This document shows, one piece after another, positions 49,858 through 58,771 of a stretch of DNA of 64,000 nucleotides; position 1 is the first letter of the stretch; each line of letters starts with the position of its first letter. Source of the DNA: Motilibacter deserti. GTDB taxonomy: Bacteria > Actinomycetota > Actinomycetes > Motilibacterales > Motilibacteraceae. The notes beneath the pieces are model-generated. The model did no database searches and was not told the origin of the DNA. It worked only from the letters and a program-made list of their open reading frames with translations. Both the position numbers and the translations under genes were made by a program. The stretch covers positions 62,001 to 126,000 of the forward strand of contig NZ_JAANNP010000002.1 in assembly GCF_011250635.1 (NCBI RefSeq), given 5' to 3'.

Positions 49858-50874
49858 ATGGCCCAGCACCGCGTCACGCTCGCGGAGGTCGCGCGCCGGG
49901 CCGGAGTGTCGCGGACCACCGCGTCCTACGTCCTCAACGGCCTGGGCAAGGACATGCGCATCGCCGAGGACGCCCGGTCCCGGGTGCTGCGCGCCGCCCA
50001 GGAGCTGGACTACCGGCCGAACCTCATGGCGCGCAGCCTGAAGACGAAGGTCACGCACACCCTCGCGCTCGTCTCGGACACGATCGTGACGGAGCAGTAC
50101 GCCGGACGGCTCGTCCACGGAGCGCTGGCCGCGGCGGTGCGGCAGGGGCGGCTGGCCTACCTCGTCGAGGGCGAGGGGGAGCCTGCCGCGGAGCAGCGGC
50201 TGCTCGAGGACCTGCTGGACCGGCAGGTCGACGGCTTCGTCTACGCCCGGATGTTCACCCGGCCCGTGCGGCTTCCGGCCGGGCTGGCCGGGCAGCGCAG
50301 GGTGCTGCTCAACTGCTACACCGAGGACGGCCGGGAGCCCAGCGTCCTGCCCGACGAGCTCGAGGCAGGGCGCGCGGCGGCCCGGGCCGTCGTCGCCGCC
50401 GGGCTGCAGGACGGGGCGTACCTCGTGGGCGAGCGCGCTCCGCACGTGTTCGCCGGGCGCCAGCGGCTGGCCGGCATCGAGGAGGTGCTCGCGGGCGCCG
50501 GGGCCCGGCTGGCCGGCGAGGCGCCCTGCGCCTGGTGGCCGGAGTCCGCCCGGGAGGCGGTCGCCGGGCTGCTCGCCGAGGGCGTACGCCCCCGGGCGCT
50601 GGTCTGCCTCAACGACCGGGTGGCGCTCGGTGCCTACCAGGCGGTGCACGCGGCCGGCCTCGCCATCCCGGACGACGTCTCCGTCGTCTCCTTCGACGAC
50701 TCCGAGCTCGCGGCCTGGCTCGACCCTCCGCTCACGAGCGTGGCCCTGCCGCACTTCGCGATGGGGCAACGGGCGGTCGAGCGCCTCCTCGCCGGCGACA
50801 CGGAGGGCACGGAGCGGGTGCCGATGCCGTTGCGCGTGCGCGCGTCGCTGGCCGGAGGCGCCGCGCGGGGCTGA
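49858..50874 (+). CDS. LacI family transcriptional regulator
   Basis: A 338-residue LacI/PurR-type regulator. HTH: VTLAEVARRAGVSRTTASYV; hinge helix region RPNLMARSLKTKVTHTLALV; then a periplasmic-binding-protein-like domain with VSDTIVTEQYAGRLVHGALA, VDGFVYARMF, RALVCLNDRVALGAYQAVHA and IPDDVSVVSFDDSELAAWLD, ending PHFAMGQRAVERLLAG. No sugar transport or catabolic genes are adjacent, so it is an orphan regulator. An inverted repeat CGAACTGC/GCAGTTCG (49745-49752 with 49773-49780) lies in the upstream gap and may be a terminator of the MFS gene or an operator. Confidence 0.9.
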   Translation: MAQHRVTLAEVARRAGVSRTTASYVLNGLGKDMRIAEDARSRVLRAAQELDYRPNLMARSLKTKVTHTLALVSDTIVTEQYAGRLVHGALAAAVRQGRLAYLVEGEGEPAAEQRLLEDLLDRQVDGFVYARMFTRPVRLPAGLAGQRRVLLNCYTEDGREPSVLPDELEAGRAAARAVVAAGLQDGAYLVGERAPHVFAGRQRLAGIEEVLAGAGARLAGEAPCAWWPESAREAVAGLLAEGVRPRALVCLNDRVALGAYQAVHAAGLAIPDDVSVVSFDDSELAAWLDPPLTSVALPHFAMGQRAVERLLAGDTEGTERVPMPLRVRASLAGGAARG

Positions 50875-50960
50875 CGACCTGGCCGCACGCGCCGCGCGGG
50901 GCTGGCGACCGCGCCCGGCTCCCGCCGACTGTCGGCGGGCCGTGGTGAAGTGGGAGCACC

Positions 50961-53900
50961 ATGACCGCAGCACCCATGTCCCGCCCGGCCGGCCGCCGGC
51001 CCCGCCGTCCCGTCGGCCGGCTGCGCCTGCCCGAACGCGCCGCGCCGCGGGCCGTCGCGCTCGACCCCGCTCAGGCCCGAGTGGCGGCCCACCGCTCCGG
51101 GCCGCTGCTGGTGCTCGCGGGCCCCGGGACGGGCAAGACGACCACGCTCGTCGAGTCGGTGGCGGCGCTGGTGGAGGAGCCGGCCCAGCCGCTGCGGCCC
51201 GAGCAGGTGCTAGTGCTCACCTTCAGCCGGCGGGCGGCGCTGGAGCTGCGCGAGCGCGTCACGGCCCGGCTCGGCGGCGCGACCGGTGCACCTGTCGCAT
51301 GGACCTTCCACTCGTTCTGCCTCTGGGTGCTGCGGGCCTACCGGTCCGCCGAGGCCCTGCCGGACGACCCGGCGCAGCTGCGGCTGCTCTCCGGCCCGGA
51401 GCAGGACGTCGCTGTGCGTGAGCTGCTCGCGGGCATCCGCGACGGGGCCGGCGGCGTGCGGTGGCCGGAGCGGCTGCGGGCCGGGCTCGGCACGCGCGGG
51501 CTCGCCGACGAGGTGCGCGCGGTCCTGGCCCGCGCCCGCGAGCTCGGCCTCGACCCGCCGGACCTCGCCCGCGCGGCCGCCCGAGCGGGGCGCGAGGACT
51601 GGGCCGCGGCGGCCGAGTTCTTCGCCGAGTACCTCGACGTCCTCGGCGCGATGGGCGCGGTCGACTACGCCGAGCTCGTCCACCGGGCCGCGGTGCTGGC
51701 CGAGGAGCCCGAGACGCAGGCCGCCTTGCGCCGCCGGTTCGCCGCGGTGTTCGTCGACGAGTACCAGGACACCGACCCGGCCCAGGAGCGGCTGCTGCAC
51801 GCGATCGCGGGCGACGGCCGCCACCTGGTGGCGGTGGGCGACCCCGACCAGTCGATCTACGCCTTCCGCGGCGCGGACATCAGCGGGATTCTGGAGCTCC
51901 CCGACCGGTTCCCGCGCGCCGACGGCAGCCCGGCCCCGGTCGTCACCTTGCGCCGGTCCCGTCGCGCCGGGGAGCGGCTGCTCGCGGCGAGCCGCTCGGT
52001 CGCGTCCCGGCTGCCGATCCGGTCGCTGCCCCGCGAGCAGGTGGCCGAGCACCGCGACCTCGCCTCCGGCGTCGACGAGCCGGGCCGGGTGCAGGTGCGC
52101 ACCTACCCCTCGGCGGCCGCCGAGGCGGACGCCACCGCCGACCTGCTGCGCCGCGCCCACCTCGAGGACGGCGTCCCGTGGAGCCGGATGGCCGTCCTCG
52201 TGCGCAGCGGGCGCCGCTCGGTCCCGCTCGTCCGTCGCGTGCTGGGCGCCGCCGGCGTCCCGGTGGCCGTGGCCGGCGACGAGCTCCCGCTCGCGGAGGA
52301 GCCGGCGGTCGCGCCCCTCCTGCTCGCGCTGAAGGTCGCGAGCGGCCTCGGCGACGACGAGCCGGCCGCGCCCGGAGGCCCCCGGCGCCCCAGCGCGGAG
52401 CAGGCACGAACTCTGCTGCTGTCCCCGCTCGGCGGCGCCGAGGCGGGTCGGCTGCGGGCGCTCGCCCGCGAGCTGCGGGCCGAGGAGAAGGCCGCCGGCC
52501 GGCCGGCGTCCCCGTCGGACGAGCTGCTGCGCGACGCCCTGCTCGACCCGCGCCGGCTCGTCGCGGCCGAGGACCGGCTCGCCGCGCCCGTCCGTGCGCT
52601 CGGCGAGCTGCTGGCGCAGGCCACGGCGGTGCTGCAGGACGGCGGCCCCGCCGAGGAGGCCCTCTGGGCGCTGTGGAACGGCACCCGATGGCCCCGGCGG
52701 CTGGAGCAGGCGGCGTACGACGGCGGCGCGGCCGGGCGTGCCGCCGACCGGGACCTCGACGCCGTGGTGGCGCTCTTCGAGGCGGCGGCACGGGCCGACG
52801 AGCGGCCGGGGGTGCGCGGCGCCCGGCTGCTGCTCGCCGAGCTGGCCGCCCAGCACATCCCGGGCGACACCCTGGCCGAGGGCGCCGCCCGCGGGGAGGC
52901 GGTGCGGGTGCTGACGGCTCATCGGTCCAAGGGCCTGGAGTGGGACCTCGTCGTCGTGCTCGGCGTGCAGGAGGGCGTCTGGCCCGACCTGCGCCGGCGC
53001 GGCTCCCTGCTCGAGCCGGACCGGCTCGGCCGGCTCGGGCTCACGGAGCCGCCGGGGCCGTCCGAGGTGCTCGCCGAGGAGCGCCGGCTCTTCTACGTCG
53101 CGGTCACCCGGGCGCGGCAGCGGCTGGTGGTCAGCGCGGTCGCCAGCGCGGACGACGACGGCGAGCGGCCCTCGCGGTTCCTGGACGAGCTCGGCGTGCC
53201 GGTGCAGGCGGTCACGCGCCGGGTCGTGCGCCCGCTGTCCGCCGTCGGCCTCGTCGCCGACCTGCGCCGCGCCGCGGTCGACCCGGACGAGGACCCTGCG
53301 CTGCGTGCCGCGGCCGCACGCCGTCTCGCCGTGCTCGCGGCGGCGACGGACGACCGCGGCGCCGCGCTGGTGCCGGCCGCCCACCCGCAGCGCTGGTGGG
53401 GCCTGCTCGAGGTGAGCGACCCGGGCCGCCCCGTCCTCCCCGAGGGCGCGGCGGTGCGCATGTCCGGCTCCTCGCTCTCCGGGCTCACCACGTGCCCGCT
53501 GCGCTGGTTCCTCCAGCACGAGGCGGCCGCCGACGCGCCCACCACGGCCGCGATCGGCTTCGGCCGCATCGTCCACGTTCTGGCCGACGAGGTCGCCCGC
53601 GGCGGGCTGCCGGCCGACCAGGCCGCCCTCGACGCCCGCATCGACGCCGTCTGGGACGCGCTCGCCTTCGAGGCCAGGTGGCAGTCGGCCCAGCAGCGTG
53701 TCGCGGCCAGCGACGCCGTACGCCGCTTCCTCGCCTGGCACGCCGCGACCGCCGCGCGCGGCCGCCGGCTGCTCGCCACCGAGCAGGAGTTCCGGGTGGA
53801 GGTCCCGACGCCGCACGGCGTCGTCGTCCTGCGGGGGTCGGCCGACCGCGTCGAGGTGGACGCCGAGGGCCGGGTCCACGTCGTGGACTTCAAGACCGGC

Positions 53901-54269
53901 AAGACGCCTCCCGCGGCGGCCGAGGTCGCCGTGCACCCGCAGCTCGGCGCCTACCAGCTGGCGACGGAGGCCGGCGCCTTCGACGCACTGCTGCCGTCCG
54001 AGGGGGCTGACTCCGGTGGCGGGCCGCGCACCGGCGGGGCCGAGCTCGTGCAGCTGCGAGTCGAGGACTCGGGCATGCCGAAGGTGCAGCACCAGCCCGC
54101 CCCCGAGCAGGATGCGGACGGGCGCACCTGGGTCGACGTCCTGCTCGCCGACGCGGTCGAGCGCGTGGTGGGCGAGGACTTCGCCCCCACGCCGAGCGAC
54201 GCCTGCGCGCGGTGCCCCTACCGGCGCGCCTGCCCGGCACAGCCCGAGGGCAAGCAGGTGGTCGAGTGA
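50961..54269 (+). CDS. adnA: AdnA: helicase-nuclease subunit of the AdnAB recombination complex
   Basis: A 1,102-residue UvrD-type helicase fused to a RecB-like nuclease. Motifs: Walker A VLAGPGTGKTTTL near 54-60, VLTFSRRAALELRERV, VDEYQDTDPAQERLL near 264, VGDPDQSIYAFRGADI, TAHRSKGLEWDLVVVLG near 652, YVAVTRARQRLVV near 713. The nuclease has LSGLTTCPLRWFLQHE, VHVVDFKTGKTP near 974 and CARCPYRRACP near 1081; the cysteines fit the Fe-S cluster seen in AdnA and AddB. AdnAB is the actinobacterial RecBCD/AddAB-like machine that resects double-strand ends. Gene order adnA-adnB and the GTGA overlap match Mycobacterium (Rv3202c-Rv3201c). Confidence 0.92.
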   Translation: MTAAPMSRPAGRRPRRPVGRLRLPERAAPRAVALDPAQARVAAHRSGPLLVLAGPGTGKTTTLVESVAALVEEPAQPLRPEQVLVLTFSRRAALELRERVTARLGGATGAPVAWTFHSFCLWVLRAYRSAEALPDDPAQLRLLSGPEQDVAVRELLAGIRDGAGGVRWPERLRAGLGTRGLADEVRAVLARARELGLDPPDLARAAARAGREDWAAAAEFFAEYLDVLGAMGAVDYAELVHRAAVLAEEPETQAALRRRFAAVFVDEYQDTDPAQERLLHAIAGDGRHLVAVGDPDQSIYAFRGADISGILELPDRFPRADGSPAPVVTLRRSRRAGERLLAASRSVASRLPIRSLPREQVAEHRDLASGVDEPGRVQVRTYPSAAAEADATADLLRRAHLEDGVPWSRMAVLVRSGRRSVPLVRRVLGAAGVPVAVAGDELPLAEEPAVAPLLLALKVASGLGDDEPAAPGGPRRPSAEQARTLLLSPLGGAEAGRLRALARELRAEEKAAGRPASPSDELLRDALLDPRRLVAAEDRLAAPVRALGELLAQATAVLQDGGPAEEALWALWNGTRWPRRLEQAAYDGGAAGRAADRDLDAVVALFEAAARADERPGVRGARLLLAELAAQHIPGDTLAEGAARGEAVRVLTAHRSKGLEWDLVVVLGVQEGVWPDLRRRGSLLEPDRLGRLGLTEPPGPSEVLAEERRLFYVAVTRARQRLVVSAVASADDDGERPSRFLDELGVPVQAVTRRVVRPLSAVGLVADLRRAAVDPDEDPALRAAAARRLAVLAAATDDRGAALVPAAHPQRWWGLLEVSDPGRPVLPEGAAVRMSGSSLSGLTTCPLRWFLQHEAAADAPTTAAIGFGRIVHVLADEVARGGLPADQAALDARIDAVWDALAFEARWQSAQQRVAASDAVRRFLAWHAATAARGRRLLATEQEFRVEVPTPHGVVVLRGSADRVEVDAEGRVHVVDFKTGKTPPAAAEVAVHPQLGAYQLATEAGAFDALLPSEGADSGGGPRTGGAELVQLRVEDSGMPKVQHQPAPEQDADGRTWVDVLLADAVERVVGEDFAPTPSDACARCPYRRACPAQPEGKQVVE

Positions 54270-57200
54270 GCCCCGTCGTCCTGCGCCGCCCGGAGCAGCT
54301 GCGCGACCTGCTCGGGATCCCGTTCAGCCCGCCCCAGCTGGACGCCGCGACGGCCCCGCTGGAGCCGGGCGTGGTCGTCGCGGGCGCGGGCTCGGGCAAG
54401 ACGACCGTGATGGCCGCCCGCGTGGTCTGGCTGGTCGGCAGCGGCGCGGTGCGGCCCGAGGAGGTCCTCGGGCTGACCTTCACCAACAAAGCCGCCGCCG
54501 AGCTCGCCGCCCGGGTGCGCACCGCGCTGGCCAAGGCAGGGGTGGGCGGGCCGTCGGCCCCCGGCGGCTCGCGCGTTCCTGTGCCGGGCCTTCCCGGCGA
54601 CGGAGCCGGTGACGGTCAGCCGACGGTCTCGACCTACCACGCGTTCGCCGGGCGGCTGGTCGAGGAGCACGGCCTGCGGCTCGGGGTGGAGCCGCGCGCG
54701 CGGCTGCTGGCCGACGCCACGCGGTTCCAGCTGTCCGAGCGGGTGCTGCGCCGGGCGTCCGGCCCGTTCGCCGAGGTGACGAAGCCGGTCTGGATGCTCG
54801 TCGACGACCTGCTCGCGCTCGACGGGGAGCTCTCCGAGCACCTCATCAGCACGGCCGAGCTGCGCGCGCACGACCGGGCGCTGATCGCCGAGGTCGCGGA
54901 GCTGGCCAAGCCCCCGGCCAAGGTGAAGGCGCTCGCCGCGGCCGCCCGCAAGCGGCTCGAGCTGGCCGACCTCGTCGACGCCTACCGCGCGGAGAAGGCC
55001 GCGCGCGACCTGCTCGACTTCGGCGACCAGCTCGCGGTCGCCGCACGGCTCGCCGAGGAGTTCCCCGAGGTGGGGGCGGCCGAGCGCGCGCGCTTCCGCG
55101 TCGTGCTGCTCGACGAATACCAGGACACGTCCGTCGCCCAGCGCCGCATGCTCAGCGCGCTCTTCTCCGGCGGCCACCCGGTCACGGCGGTCGGCGACCC
55201 GTGCCAGGCGATCTACGGCTGGCGCGGGGCCTCGGTGGCCAACCTCGACGACTTCCCGCGCCACTTCGCCCGGGCGGACGGCTCGCCCGCGGTGCGGCGC
55301 AGCCTGGTGGAGAACCGCCGCAGCGGGTCGCGCCTGCTCGACCTGGCCAACACCCTCGCCTCCGCGCTGCACCTGCGCCACGGGGTCGAGCCGCTCGCCC
55401 CGTGCGAGGAGCGGGCCGGGACGGGCGAGACCGTCTGCGCCCTGCTGCCGACCTACGCCGAGGAGGTCGACTGGGCGGCCGACCAGGTGCGGGCCGCGCT
55501 CGACGCCGGCACGCCGCCGGGCGAGGTCGCGGTGCTCGTGCGCGCGCGCAGCGACTTCGCCGCCCTGCACGCGGCCCTCGCCGCCCGCGACGTCCCCGTC
55601 GAGGTCGTCGGGCTCGGCGGGCTGCTCGCCCTGCCCGAGGTCGCCGACGTCGTGGCCACGCTGCAGGTCGTCAGCGACCCCACCGCCAACGCCGCTCTCG
55701 TCCGCCTGCTGACCGGCCCGCGCTGGCGCATCGGCCCGCGCGACCTGGCCGTGCTCGGCCGGCGGGCGCGCGAGCTCGTCGCGGAGCCGAGCCTCGCGTT
55801 GCAGGTCGACGAGAGCGCGCTCGAGGTCGGGACCCCGCTCGACCGCGCGCTCGATGAGGCCGTGGCCGGCGTCGACCCGGCCGAGGTCGTGTCGCTGCTG
55901 GACGCGGTCGAGCATCCCGGCGCCCACTCCTACAGTGCCGAGGCCCGCGCCCGCTTCGCCGCCTTCGCGGCCGAGATCGCCGAGCTGCGCCGCGCGGCCG
56001 GCGAGCCGCTGCTGGACCTGCTCACCCGGCTGGTGTCGGTGCTCGGGCTCGACGTCGAGCTGGCGGCCAGCCCGGCGGCGGTCGCGGCGGGGCGCCGGGA
56101 GTCGCTGTCGGCCTTCCTCGACGTGGCCGCGCGTTTCGTCGACCTCGACGGCGACGCGTCCGCGACGGCCTTCCTGGCCTTCCTGCGCGCGGCCGACGAG
56201 TACGACCGCGGCCTCGACACGACCGCGCCGAGCACGGCGGACACGGTCAAGCTGCTCACCGCGCACAAGTCCAAGGGGCTCGAGTGGGACGTCGTCGTCC
56301 TGCCCGACCTGACGCACAAGGTCTTCCCGTCCACCCGCGGCCGCGACCGGTGGACGACCAACGGGCACGTGCTCCCCAACGCGCTGCGCGGCGACGCGGA
56401 CTCCCTGCCTGAGCTGCTGGAGCTGACCGGGAAGGGCGTCACGGCCTACGAGGAGGACGACAAGCGGGCCGCCGAGCTGGAGGAGCGCCGGCTCGGCTAC
56501 GTCGCGGTCACCCGCGCCCGGCGGCTGCTCGTCGCCAGCGGCCACTGGTGGGGCCCGACGCAGAAGGGCGTCCGCGGCCCGTCGCCCTACCTTAAGACGG
56601 TGCGCGAGCACTGCGAGGCGGGGGGCGGGACGGTCGCCGTCTGGGCGGCCCGCCCAGAAGAAGACGGAAACCCGGGCCTCGGCCGGCGCGCCGGCAGCTG
56701 GTCCTGGCCCGCGCCGTTCGACCCGGAGGCGCTGCGGCTCCGCCAGGACGCGGCCGGCGCGGTCCTCGCCGCGCTGCGCGACCTGCCCGACGACATGCTC
56801 CCGCTCGACTTCGGCGAGCCCGCCGAGGCGGCGCGCGACGAGGGGTTGTCGCCGGAGGACGCCCGCCGGGTGGCCGAGTGGGACCGCGACGCCGAGCTCG
56901 TCCTGGAGGAGCTGCGGCGCAGCCGGTCGCCGCGGCACGAGGTCGCGCTGCCGTCGGCGCTGTCGGCGTCCCAGCTGCTCCGGCTCGCGTCCGACCCCGA
57001 GGGCCTCGCGCGCGACCTGCTCCGGCCCATGCCGCGGCCGCCGGCGCCCGCGGCCCGCCGCGGCAGCGCGTTCCACGCCTGGGTGCAGGCGCGGTTCGAC
57101 CAGCAGCCGCTGCTCGACCCCGACGAGCTGCCCGGCGCGGCCGACGCCGACGTGGACGACGACGTCGCGCTCGAGGAGCTGCAGGCCGCGTTCCTGCGCT

Positions 57201-57538
57201 CGCCCTACGCGCAGCGCGAGCCGGTCGCAGTGGAGGCGCCGTTCGAGCTCGTGCTCGCGGGCACCGTCATCCGCGGGCGCATCGACGCGGTCTACGCGAC
57301 CGAGGGCGGCTTCGAGGTCGTGGACTGGAAGACCGGCGGCGAGCACGCGGACCCGCTGCAGCTGGCGGTCTATCGGCTCGCCTGGGCGCAGCTGCACGAC
57401 CTCCCGGTCGAGCGGGTGCAGGGGGTCTTCCTCTACGTCCGCAGCGGGGCAGTGGTCCGCCCGCCCGACCTGCCCGGCCGCGCCGAGCTCGAGCAGCTGC
57501 TGCGCGCGCCGGCGCCCGCCGACCCGCGGAGGAGCTGA
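54266..57538 (+). CDS. adnB: AdnB: helicase-nuclease subunit of the AdnAB complex
   Basis: A 1,090-residue UvrD-family helicase with C-terminal RecB-like nuclease. Motifs: VVAGAGSGKTTVMAARVVWL near 40-47, LTFTNKAAAELAARVR, VLLDEYQDTSVAQRRML near 282, VGDPCQAIYGWRGASVANLD, VLVRARSDFAALHAAL, TAHKSKGLEWDVVVLPDLTH near 665, YVAVTRARRLLVAS near 745, and nuclease VIRGRIDAVYATEGGFEVVD plus DWKTGGEH near 1018. There is no cysteine cluster. In mycobacterial AdnAB, AdnB is the leading motor and both subunits carry nuclease sites; both nuclease motifs look intact here. GTG 54266 overlaps the adnA stop by four bases. Confidence 0.93.
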   Translation: MSPVVLRRPEQLRDLLGIPFSPPQLDAATAPLEPGVVVAGAGSGKTTVMAARVVWLVGSGAVRPEEVLGLTFTNKAAAELAARVRTALAKAGVGGPSAPGGSRVPVPGLPGDGAGDGQPTVSTYHAFAGRLVEEHGLRLGVEPRARLLADATRFQLSERVLRRASGPFAEVTKPVWMLVDDLLALDGELSEHLISTAELRAHDRALIAEVAELAKPPAKVKALAAAARKRLELADLVDAYRAEKAARDLLDFGDQLAVAARLAEEFPEVGAAERARFRVVLLDEYQDTSVAQRRMLSALFSGGHPVTAVGDPCQAIYGWRGASVANLDDFPRHFARADGSPAVRRSLVENRRSGSRLLDLANTLASALHLRHGVEPLAPCEERAGTGETVCALLPTYAEEVDWAADQVRAALDAGTPPGEVAVLVRARSDFAALHAALAARDVPVEVVGLGGLLALPEVADVVATLQVVSDPTANAALVRLLTGPRWRIGPRDLAVLGRRARELVAEPSLALQVDESALEVGTPLDRALDEAVAGVDPAEVVSLLDAVEHPGAHSYSAEARARFAAFAAEIAELRRAAGEPLLDLLTRLVSVLGLDVELAASPAAVAAGRRESLSAFLDVAARFVDLDGDASATAFLAFLRAADEYDRGLDTTAPSTADTVKLLTAHKSKGLEWDVVVLPDLTHKVFPSTRGRDRWTTNGHVLPNALRGDADSLPELLELTGKGVTAYEEDDKRAAELEERRLGYVAVTRARRLLVASGHWWGPTQKGVRGPSPYLKTVREHCEAGGGTVAVWAARPEEDGNPGLGRRAGSWSWPAPFDPEALRLRQDAAGAVLAALRDLPDDMLPLDFGEPAEAARDEGLSPEDARRVAEWDRDAELVLEELRRSRSPRHEVALPSALSASQLLRLASDPEGLARDLLRPMPRPPAPAARRGSAFHAWVQARFDQQPLLDPDELPGAADADVDDDVALEELQAAFLRSPYAQREPVAVEAPFELVLAGTVIRGRIDAVYATEGGFEVVDWKTGGEHADPLQLAVYRLAWAQLHDLPVERVQGVFLYVRSGAVVRPPDLPGRAELEQLLRAPAPADPRRS

Positions 57539-57539
57539 C

Positions 57540-57878
57540 GTGGACGTGACGGAGCTGCGGGCCTTCGCGCTCGCCCTACCGGAGGCCGAGGAGCGCGAGA
57601 CGTGGGGGCACCCGACGTTCCGGGTGCGGGACAAGATGTTCCTGACCCTGGCGGCCGACGGCGCGGGTGGCACCGTCAAGGCGACGCTCGCGGACCAGGC
57701 CGAGCTCGTCGCGCAGGACCCGGAGACCTGGTCGGTGCCGGCCTACGTCGGCAAGCACGGCTGGGTCGGCTTCGTCATCGAGCGGGTCGATCCCGCAGAC
57801 CTCGAGCCGCTGGTCGTCGAGGCCTGGCGCACCACCGCGCCCAAGCGGCTCGTGAAGGCCTACGACGAGGGCGCCTGA
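57540..57878 (+). CDS. MmcQ/YjbR family protein
   Basis: The 112-residue product has the YjbR fold signatures: LRAFALALPEAEERETWGHP, FRVRDKMFLTLAAD, VKATLADQAELVAQDPETWS, VPAYVGKHGWVGFVI and EPLVVEAWRTTAPKRLVKAY. The fold resembles a DNA-binding CyaY-like domain; role unknown. GTG 57540 starts one base after the adnB stop, so it is the third gene of the adnAB operon, which makes a connection with DNA repair possible. Confidence 0.88.
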   Translation: MDVTELRAFALALPEAEERETWGHPTFRVRDKMFLTLAADGAGGTVKATLADQAELVAQDPETWSVPAYVGKHGWVGFVIERVDPADLEPLVVEAWRTTAPKRLVKAYDEGA

Positions 57879-57911
57879 GGGTCTGCGCCGACGTGCCGTC
57901 GGGCCGCGCGA

Positions 57912-58724
57912 TCAGCGGGTCTGGGGGGCAGCCGGGACGAGCTGCACCACGAGGCCGGTGTGGTCGGAGACCGCGAGCCGCGGCGCCTGGACGTCGCCCA
58001 CCTGCCAACCGTGCAGCCCGTCGCCGAGCACGTGGTCGAACTGCACTCTCGGCGCGTAGGACGGGTAGGTCGCCACCCGGGCCAGCCGCTGCCAACCGGT
58101 CACGCGCTGCGGCAGCGGCCCGGGAAGGTTGAAGTCCCCGAGCAGCACGCGCGGGGCCGGGAGCTCGGCCCGCGCCCACAGCGCGAGGCGCCGCAACTGG
58201 CGCAGGTTGTAGCCCGGAACGAACGACAGGTGCGCGGTCACGACCGACACCCGGCCGTACGGCGTCTCGACCACCGCCGCGACCGCCGCGCGCGGCTCGT
58301 CGGGCACCGGCACCAGCCGCGGCCGTGGGTTGGCCGGGACCAGCAGCGGAAGCCGGAACGGCGCTGCGCTGAAGCGCATTTCGGCCCAACGCACGACCGG
58401 CCAGCGGGAGACGAGCCCGATGCCGTACGCAGCGGCGGTCCCGTCCGCGTCCGCTTCGGTCGCGGGACGCCAGGTGCGGGTCAGGCCCGGCGTGCCGACG
58501 AGCGACGGGACGAACCGCCAGTCGGCCGCGCCGAGCTCCTCGGCCGCGGCCCGCACCTGCTCCACCCCGCCGGACCGGTCCTGCCGGAAGTCCGCCTCCT
58601 GGAGCCCCAGCACGTCCGGCGCGAGCTCCCGGACGGCGGCGCGCAGCTCGTCCCCGCCCGCCTGCCCGGTCTGCAGGGAGATGCCGTGCAGCAGGTTGAA
58701 GGTCGCCAGGCGCAGTCCGTCCAC
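57912..58724 (-). CDS. endonuclease/exonuclease/phosphatase family protein
   Basis: A 270-residue EEP-fold enzyme: LRLATFNLLHGISLQTGQAG (Asn of the metal site), APDVLGLQEADFRQDRSGG (catalytic Glu), AYGIGLVSRWPVV, VSVVTAHLSFVPGYNLRQLR (His), RVLLGDFNLPG (GDFN) and VSDHTGLVVQL (SDH). No signal peptide is present. Substrates of the family range from DNA to phosphoinositides; none can be assigned. GTG 58724 is six bases from a TACGGT, predicting a leaderless mRNA. It converges on the mmcQ-like gene. Confidence 0.88.
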   Translation of the reverse strand: MDGLRLATFNLLHGISLQTGQAGGDELRAAVRELAPDVLGLQEADFRQDRSGGVEQVRAAAEELGAADWRFVPSLVGTPGLTRTWRPATEADADGTAAAYGIGLVSRWPVVRWAEMRFSAAPFRLPLLVPANPRPRLVPVPDEPRAAVAAVVETPYGRVSVVTAHLSFVPGYNLRQLRRLALWARAELPAPRVLLGDFNLPGPLPQRVTGWQRLARVATYPSYAPRVQFDHVLGDGLHGWQVGDVQAPRLAVSDHTGLVVQLVPAAPQTR

Positions 58725-58730
58725 CTCGGC

Positions 58731-58736
58731 ACCGTA
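58731..58736 (-). promoter_or_regulatory. -10 element TACGGT, leaderless start of the EEP gene
   Basis: On the minus strand TACGGT is followed by six bases and GTG 58724. Confidence 0.45.
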
Positions 58737-58771
58737 GGCGCCGCAGGCCGGTGCCGCGCGCGGAGGGCCGC

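Noticed and set aside
51210-54092. 960-codon open frame opposite adnA
   Set aside because: Composition is that of an antisense shadow and no motif is present, whereas adnA on the plus strand shows all helicase and nuclease motifs.
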